From the IMG/VR virus record IMGVR_UViG_3300021963_000565, positions 1 to 26,469 of that record: DNA of 26,469 bases; one strand, written 5' to 3'. The translations under genes were made by a program, and so were the position numbers. How positions within the stretch are numbered: position 1 is the stretch's first letter; every line of letters starts with the position of its first letter. The notes under the pieces were generated by a model that had not been told where the DNA came from, ran no database searches, and saw nothing but the letters and a program-made list of their open reading frames with translations. The DNA is from a virus. This document shows, one piece after another, positions 22,387 through 26,469 of this stretch.

Positions 22387-22655
22387 TTAATGTGTACAAT
22401 TAAAGTTACCAACGCACCAATTAATGCCCCTAGCATTGTAGTTCCAATTGCGATCATTGTTTTATATGGTCCACTACTGTCAGAGGCTTCGGATTTATTA
22501 TTTACTAAAGAGTTTTTAATCTCTACTAGGTAACCTTCTAATCTATCCATCCTTGACTCTAGGCTGTTTAGTTTTGTGTCCAAGTTTTCATACCTTTCAG
22601 CGCATAATTCTACATGCGCCTCAAGGCTTTTCTTTTCAATATCGGTACCCGCCAT
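22383..22655 (-). CDS. Coiled-coil protein with C-terminal membrane anchor
   Basis: 90 residues. Residues ~10-55 are a heptad-type helix (LEAHVELCAERYENLDTKLNSLESRMDRLEG), and residues ~65-88 a single membrane segment (YKTMIAIGTTMLGALIGALV). The order resembles short hemolysin-XhlA-like or holin-associated proteins of phages, and could act in lysis, but its position among structural genes leaves other membrane roles open. It follows an exact TATAAATA at 22747, about 90 bases upstream. Confidence 0.75.
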   Translation of the reverse strand: MAGTDIEKKSLEAHVELCAERYENLDTKLNSLESRMDRLEGYLVEIKNSLVNNKSEASDSSGPYKTMIAIGTTMLGALIGALVTLIVHIK

Positions 22656-22746
22656 ATAAATTCTTTCAATATATTATTAATGCAATTTTAGTGAGCCTAA
22701 GGGTGCCGTAAGTAAAAGCCATAATGGTGCTGTAGCATCAGTTATG

Positions 22747-22754
22747 TATTTATA
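22747..22754 (-). promoter_or_regulatory. T4-late-type promoter TATAAATA
   Basis: Exact TATAAATA directly after the stop of the gene at 22755, in a ~100-base gap with no convincing gene. It would drive the coiled-coil/TM gene and those after it. Confidence 0.5.
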
Positions 22755-23189
22755 CTAGCTGATATATCGTTCAATGTATATATTTCTAATTGTACCGTAG
22801 GGATAGAAGATAGGTAACAGGAACTTTGCTGTTTCAGTTAATCCTGTGATAATAGGTACTTGTTCCAGGTCTTGTAATAAACCGCTCAATGGTTTATCAT
22901 GTAGATCGTATATGCCAGTTTTTTCCACTGTCCATACCCATGACCACATCTTTTGTGGCTGATTGTGATAGAACTCGCCAAAGTCATGCAGTCCGTGATT
23001 TTCTATTAGAGTTGCTTCAGGAAATTGAAGTATTGTTGGTTGTGTGCGTAGACTTAGACATTGCACAACTGTTTCCCAATTGCGTTGTTGATTGCGCTCC
23101 GTGTCTTTATCGATGCCACCACGTATGACTCCGGTGGCTGTAATGTCTACTAGAGAATAACCGATAAAAACTTCTATGCCGTTGTCCAT
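22755..23189 (-). CDS. Unknown phage protein, 144 residues
   Basis: It begins MDNGIEVFIGYSLVDITATG; the start at 23189 is used because the longer frame starts (TTG, 23213) within the terminator of the previous gene. It has beta-rich segments, Trp/Tyr-rich (HNQPQKMWSWVWTVEKTG) and a C-terminus FLLPIFYPYGTIRNIYIERYIS. Possibly a virion or baseplate protein, judging by context. No close family recognised. Confidence 0.7.
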   Translation of the reverse strand: MDNGIEVFIGYSLVDITATGVIRGGIDKDTERNQQRNWETVVQCLSLRTQPTILQFPEATLIENHGLHDFGEFYHNQPQKMWSWVWTVEKTGIYDLHDKPLSGLLQDLEQVPIITGLTETAKFLLPIFYPYGTIRNIYIERYIS

Positions 23190-23211
23190 GATACAGTATT
23201 TAGCGGCCAAC

Positions 23212-23238
23212 AAAAAAGGCAGAACGAATCTGCCTTTT
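23212..23238 (-). terminator. Intrinsic terminator after the 132-residue gene
   Basis: Stem AAAAGGCAGA/TCTGCCTTTT with a 5-base loop and a T run on the minus strand, 18 bases after the stop of the gene at 23256. It shares an 18-base identical tract with the terminator at 23717. Confidence 0.9.
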
Positions 23239-23255
23239 GTTTAGTTTAAAAACTA

Positions 23256-23654
23256 TTAAGCTAGTTTAAAACCAAGTGAGCTAGAAACTGTAGTTACGTT
23301 AGCCCATACATTAGAACCACCAGCAACACTGGCGTTGCCCAGGGCTTGGATACGTGTTCCAATTGCAGTAGCGTTAGAACCAGTGGCTTCTAACAATACG
23401 CTGATTTGACTTTCGTCGACTTGGAACATAACGATTGTGCTGTCTACGCCAATAGTGCGTAAAACTGTTTCAACAAAACCACCAGTGGCAGAATCAGCAG
23501 AGCTCAGAGTCTGGCTTTTGCCTAATTTAACAGTTAGTGCTGTTGGGTTTTTTGTTAAACCTGTAGCAATAATTGTTGCTAACGTACCATCATATTCTGC
23601 ATCAACGTTGTTAATACCTTTTGCATCACCTGCATAACGAGTTTGGATTGCCAT
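23256..23654 (-). CDS. Small probable virion protein, 132 residues
   Basis: It begins MAIQTRYAGDAKGINNVDAEYDG and is rich in Ala, Thr, Val and Gly with low charge (GLTKNPTALTVKLGKSQTL; GSNATAIGTRIQALGNASVAGGSN), as in decoration or tail proteins. The gene forms a compact unit: late box at 23700, 5' hairpin, ribosome site AAAGGA, gene, terminator, the layout expected for a highly expressed late gene. Whether it is a decoration, tail or head protein cannot be read from the sequence. Confidence 0.75.
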   Translation of the reverse strand: MAIQTRYAGDAKGINNVDAEYDGTLATIIATGLTKNPTALTVKLGKSQTLSSADSATGGFVETVLRTIGVDSTIVMFQVDESQISVLLEATGSNATAIGTRIQALGNASVAGGSNVWANVTTVSSSLGFKLA

Positions 23655-23677
23655 TTTATTTTTCCTTTAAAATTACG

Positions 23678-23690
23678 AGTCCTCGGGACT
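23678..23690 (-). promoter_or_regulatory. 5' leader hairpin of the 132-residue gene
   Basis: AGTCC and GGACT are paired around a 3-base loop, between the late box and the ribosome site. Such a leader stem can protect a transcript from 5' decay. Confidence 0.5.
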
Positions 23691-23699
23691 ACATGTACA

Positions 23700-23707
23700 T
23701 ATTTATG
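23700..23707 (-). promoter_or_regulatory. T4-late-type promoter CATAAATA
   Basis: CATAAATA is followed by TGTACATG, the leader hairpin and ribosome site of the 132-residue gene; 46 bases to the ATG. It comes right after the terminator at 23717. Confidence 0.55.
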
Positions 23708-23716
23708 CTGGCCAAC

Positions 23717-23740
23717 AAAAAAGGCAGATAAACTGCCTTT
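23717..23740 (-). terminator. Intrinsic terminator after the 109-residue gene
   Basis: Stem AAAGGCAG/CTGCCTTT around 5 bases, then TTTTTT on the minus strand, about 24 bases after the stop at 23764. It and the terminator at 23212 share an 18-base identical tract. Confidence 0.9.
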
Positions 23741-23763
23741 GATGTTTACATTGTAATGTAAGA

Positions 23764-24093
23764 TTAACGTTGATCTAAGTAAGCAACTACAGAAGCAGTA
23801 ACTCCAGTAACGCCGCCAAAGTCAGCACCAGCAACCGGGGCTGGACCTTCAGAGATAATCCAAACGTTGTCAGTTGTTCCAGCAACAAACGCTGGACCAG
23901 TGGCGGCTTCAGCACCAACTGCTGTTACAGAAGATGTTAACTGAATGAACTGAATGCAAGCATCTAATTCAGCTTGTGTAATGTTAGTTTTAGCTAATTT
24001 AGTTAAAGCTAAACGACGGCCTGCTGCGCCAAAACTTTGTGTTTTGCCAATAAGAGTGCCATCGGCACGTGTGTGTGATAAACCAATTGTCAT
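23764..24093 (-). CDS. Small probable virion protein, 109 residues
   Basis: It begins MTIGLSHTRADGTLIGKTQS, low charge, Ala/Gly/Thr/Val-rich (SVTAVGAEAATGPAFVAGTTDNVWI). Same layout as the gene at 23256: late-type box upstream, AAAAGGA ribosome site, terminator downstream. Size and composition differ from the 132-residue neighbour and I see no clear duplication. A structural protein made in quantity is likely. Confidence 0.72.
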   Translation of the reverse strand: MTIGLSHTRADGTLIGKTQSFGAAGRRLALTKLAKTNITQAELDACIQFIQLTSSVTAVGAEAATGPAFVAGTTDNVWIISEGPAPVAGADFGGVTGVTASVVAYLDQR

Positions 24094-24133
24094 AATGTTT
24101 TCCTTTTAAAAATGTGCGGGTCACGCATAAATT

Positions 24134-24141
24134 TATTTATC
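24134..24141 (-). promoter_or_regulatory. Degenerate late-type box GATAAATA
   Basis: GATAAATA, 41 bases ahead of the 109-residue gene's ATG, overlapping the stop of the gene upstream. It differs from TATAAATA at the first base, so support is moderate. Confidence 0.35.
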
Positions 24142-25246
24142 ATTTATTGAAATGTGCGCCCCCAAATACACCTCGATTTACTAGTTTTATTAGGCCTGCC
24201 CCCGGTGTATTTGACACAAATCCTTCGCCACCGGGCTGTCCGTTGATACTCTGCGAAAACCCTGCAACCTGCTTTTCTAGCTGATCTGCAATAGAATTCT
24301 TTAGCTGATACATGGCATTCCACACATCTGCCAGTGCTTGATATCCTTCTGCGTTTACAGTTAGATAACCTGTTTCCCCATCGCCGACTAGCTTTTTAAC
24401 TGTACCGGGCTTGGTATTACTTTCGGGGCTGGACAACCAAGTATCCAATGGATCTTTTGTTTGTCCTGTTATTTGCTTGTTAAAATATGTTTGGATTTTA
24501 GCTTTGCTTACGCCATCTAATCCTGCTAAGAACTGCTCTGCTCTAGGACCTTCAGCGGCCACTGCACGTTTGGCGTTCTTCAAAATTCTAGTGGGTTCAT
24601 TTAATGTAAAGGGCTTGGATTTTTGTCCTGCGGGCATGCCCATTGGGCCTATCACTGCTACATCACCTGCATTTGTTAATCCTGATACACCATCCCAAGG
24701 AGCATTACCTTTGGAGTGTACTACAATCATAGCAACTTTGCCTTCCATTGCAGCACCCATTGGACTTTTAACAGGAACTGTGTATGTAACTGTAGTAGGC
24801 TTGAATACAAATGCCTTGCCATTAGGCTTCATTTCTGCACCCAGGGCCATTAAATCGCCTTTGAATACTGCCTGCTCTGTGACTGCGGAACGTAGGCCTT
24901 CCCAGATTAACTCAATCTTGGGATATAAATCGGGTCTGGGTTGGCGACTGGCCTTGACCTGCGTGTCATACTTTTGCCAATCAGCGGGACTGCGGGCATA
25001 AAACCCTGCAGGATACATATACTTGTCACTGACAAAGAACTCGCCGCCGGGTGTGTATCCAAAGAACAAGGCAATACCACCGTCCCACTTAATACTGGTA
25101 CTTGCAGGATTTTTTATAACTTGTTCTATACCTGTCAGGTATTTGTTAACCTCTGACAACCCACCAAAGATAGCATCCTCAGGATGAGGAATACGTGGGC
25201 CAGCACCTTCAGCTTCTAACAATACACTGATAAAATCTAAATTCAT
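24140..25246 (-). CDS. Ligase-like phage protein with KxDG motif
   Basis: 368 residues. The region TSIKWDGGIALFFGY (51-64) contains KWDG (53-56), matching motif I (KxDG) of ATP-dependent nucleic acid ligases and capping enzymes, where Lys takes the nucleotide. FKGDLM (128-133) lies where motif III is expected, and FKPTTVTYTVP (148-158) recalls a block I associate with the phage family DUF6267, which I think this is. The remaining part (~200-368) is unlike ligases. The N-terminus MNLDFISVLLE-AEG fits the T4 prohead protease rule. It is translated with the nucleotidyltransferase upstream (4-base ATGA overlap). Ligase activity is inferred; the family may have kept only the fold. Confidence 0.65.
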   Translation of the reverse strand: MNLDFISVLLEAEGAGPRIPHPEDAIFGGLSEVNKYLTGIEQVIKNPASTSIKWDGGIALFFGYTPGGEFFVSDKYMYPAGFYARSPADWQKYDTQVKASRQPRPDLYPKIELIWEGLRSAVTEQAVFKGDLMALGAEMKPNGKAFVFKPTTVTYTVPVKSPMGAAMEGKVAMIVVHSKGNAPWDGVSGLTNAGDVAVIGPMGMPAGQKSKPFTLNEPTRILKNAKRAVAAEGPRAEQFLAGLDGVSKAKIQTYFNKQITGQTKDPLDTWLSSPESNTKPGTVKKLVGDGETGYLTVNAEGYQALADVWNAMYQLKNSIADQLEKQVAGFSQSINGQPGGEGFVSNTPGAGLIKLVNRGVFGGAHFNK

Positions 25247-26016
25247 AGATTATGTCCCATCTTACGGAACCATGCGGCTGTACCCGGCGTATTATCTTCG
25301 GGTAATGTTAACATACCCTTGGCTTGATCTTGTTTAGCCTGTGCTAGTTTACCTTCGCGGTCCGGGTCATTTTGTAATGCGGCTATAACTGTACTGACAG
25401 AATTTAAATCTGCGGCCTTGGCCTTGGGGTTTAGTAATATTTTAGCGGCATCATTGCGATTATCTGCAACAACTTCATTGTTGTCACGGCGCATTACTGT
25501 ACCACTAAACGCATCAACTTTAAGTCCAAGGAATTTAGCGACACTACTTAATAACATGAATAAGTGCGAGCCTTTAAAATTAGGATCATCGTACATGCCA
25601 CGTGGACCATGCTGGTGCCAGTCGGCAACTTTCTTGGCATTGGGAATAATCATTAAATCAACTTGACCAAAACGTTGTTTACCATCACGTTTGGCTACAT
25701 AAGGAACATCAACGTGAACGTTACGTCCCATTACCTTGACACCGTAGCCCTTGGCTTGATAGTATTGAGCCAATGCTTGTTTGGCTTGCTTTTCGTCAGC
25801 AACATCAAAGTTTTTAATTGTAGTAGCTTGATCTAGAAATAAATCAATGTCTCCAGATTCAACTTTATATCCAGCAGAGCCGATGTCGGTTATTACCTGT
25901 GTTTGTAGTGTGCTGGGCAAGTCACGCTTGACTGCGCCAACTACTGTGGGAACATCTTCTTGGGCTACCGGCTCTGTGTTGTCAAATACATTACCACCTT
26001 CGTATAGATACATCAT
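25243..26016 (-). CDS. Pol-beta-type nucleotidyltransferase
   Basis: 257 residues. IGSAGYKVESGDIDLFLD (45-62) gives the Gly46-Ser47 and Asp56-x-Asp58 signature, and FGQVDLMII (116-124) supplies the third carboxylate, Asp120: a complete metal-binding set of the Pol-beta superfamily (poly(A)/CCA-type, antibiotic and protein nucleotidyltransferases). The N-terminus MMYLYE-GGNVFDN resembles phage proteins starting LYEGGNVF and also fits L-x-E/G. The C-terminal half is helical without recognised domains. Its ATG overlaps the stop of the gene upstream (TAATG), and its end overlaps the KxDG gene. Substrate unknown: RNA end, protein or small molecule. Confidence 0.75.
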   Translation of the reverse strand: MMYLYEGGNVFDNTEPVAQEDVPTVVGAVKRDLPSTLQTQVITDIGSAGYKVESGDIDLFLDQATTIKNFDVADEKQAKQALAQYYQAKGYGVKVMGRNVHVDVPYVAKRDGKQRFGQVDLMIIPNAKKVADWHQHGPRGMYDDPNFKGSHLFMLLSSVAKFLGLKVDAFSGTVMRRDNNEVVADNRNDAAKILLNPKAKAADLNSVSTVIAALQNDPDREGKLAQAKQDQAKGMLTLPEDNTPGTAAWFRKMGHNL

Positions 26017-26469
26017 TAAGTTTGATCCAATGCTTGATTTAAAAATGCTGCTACAGTTACATTAGCTGGTCTTCCATTTTGATCGAGCCAATTGCCAGTG
26101 TCAGTTAATGAGAATATATTCTTTTTATATCTAGCCAATGTGGGACTGTTTCCAGTAGCTGGTTTGATCTGTACCCCACCAATATCTTGCCAACCGCCCG
26201 GGGCTGTTGGTGTGGGTGCAGGTGGTGCTGTTGTAGCGGGCACACTCGGTGCCGGTGTTCCGTTAGAAGATGCTTGAGGTGTCATATATGGATTAGGGCG
26301 GCCAGTCTGCTGTGAAAGTGTTGGCGGCACAGTAGCAGGACCGGGTGTTCCACTTTGCGCCGTTGGTTGTGGCACAGTAGCAGGTGAAGTTCCGGCAGTT
26401 CCACTCGGCGATCTTGTTGCATTCTGCTGTGCCAACAGGGCCATACCTACGCCAGTTAGAAAGTCGATA
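26016..26469 (-). CDS. Pro/Thr-rich structural protein (5' end outside window)
   Basis: The frame is open to the right edge (IDFLTGVG precedes the first Met at 26444), so the gene is probably longer. Residues from 26444 are rich in Pro, Thr, Ala and Gln (TSPATVPQPTAQSGTPGPAT; SVPATTAPPAPTPTAPG), a disordered linker, followed by a folded-looking C-terminus (GGWQDIGGVQIKPATGN ... YKKNIFSLTDTGNWLDQNGRP). Likely virion-associated by context. Function not recognised. Confidence 0.65.
   Translation of the reverse strand, partial: IDFLTGVGMALLAQQNATRSPSGTAGTSPATVPQPTAQSGTPGPATVPPTLSQQTGRPNPYMTPQASSNGTPAPSVPATTAPPAPTPTAPGGWQDIGGVQIKPATGNSPTLARYKKNIFSLTDTGNWLDQNGRPANVTVAAFLNQALDQT

Noticed and set aside
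22656-22754. In-frame open 22-codon hydrophobic extension after the TAG of the gene at 22755 (possible readthrough), and an 18-codon ATG frame.
   Set aside because: Such short open stretches are expected by chance and neither has a ribosome site.

Overview
The window looks like a piece of a tailed bacteriophage genome from the T4-like (myovirus) group that infects Gram-negative aquatic bacteria. The evidence is: class Ia ribonucleotide reductase (NrdA/NrdB) with a glutaredoxin, a UvdE-type UV endonuclease, a PAAR tail-spike tip, a pectate-lyase-fold tail spike, a collagen-like tail fibre, an exported SleB-like endolysin, and many small conserved phage genes packed end to end with 1-4 base start/stop overlaps. 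T4-late-type boxes (TATAAATA or CATAAATA) lie ahead of several virion genes, and strong sigma70-type boxes (TTGACY-17-TATAAT) lie ahead of small early-type genes. All genes except one (18306-19373) are on the minus strand, so transcription runs from right to left. No tRNA, CRISPR array, insertion sequence or integrase was seen. The host was not identified; exported proteins with Sec signal peptides and an IscU that keeps the LPPVK motif point to a proteobacterium.

Layout, right to left. 26469-20488: structural and assembly cluster (Pro-rich protein, a Pol-beta-type nucleotidyltransferase coupled to a ligase-like KxDG protein, two short probable virion proteins with their own terminators and late boxes, a coiled-coil/TM protein, head-core-like proteins). 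20474-19375: a three-gene operon (His-rich exported protein, IscU, IscA) behind a combined sigma70/late promoter. 19373-18306 (+): lone glycosyltransferase-like gene. 18289-14430: PD-(D/E)XK nuclease, radical SAM enzyme, tail spike and a small partner. 14420-8968: nucleotide metabolism (NrdA, class II aldolase, exported protein, NrdB, SGNH-like, Grx). 8965-6431: Sm-like protein, PAAR tip and a 632-residue virion protein. 6309-4831: endolysin, HExxH metallopeptidase-like protein, acidic protein. 4824-2413: short early-type genes with strong promoters, including a GIY-YIG nuclease and two tiny membrane peptides. 2416-1397: uvsE. 1346-1: collagen-like fibre carrying a cupredoxin domain, cut by the window edge.

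The genes fit a phage that makes its own dNTPs, repairs UV damage, remodels the cell surface and supplies part of its own iron-sulfur assembly line. Three points stand out: the Fe-S operon, whose IscA has an extra CX2CX2C triad, together with a radical SAM enzyme as a possible client; the nucleotidyltransferase plus ligase-like pair, whose N-termini resemble T4 capsid-targeting leaders; and a tail fibre with complete type-1 copper ligands. These functions are read from motifs only; no search or structure prediction was run.
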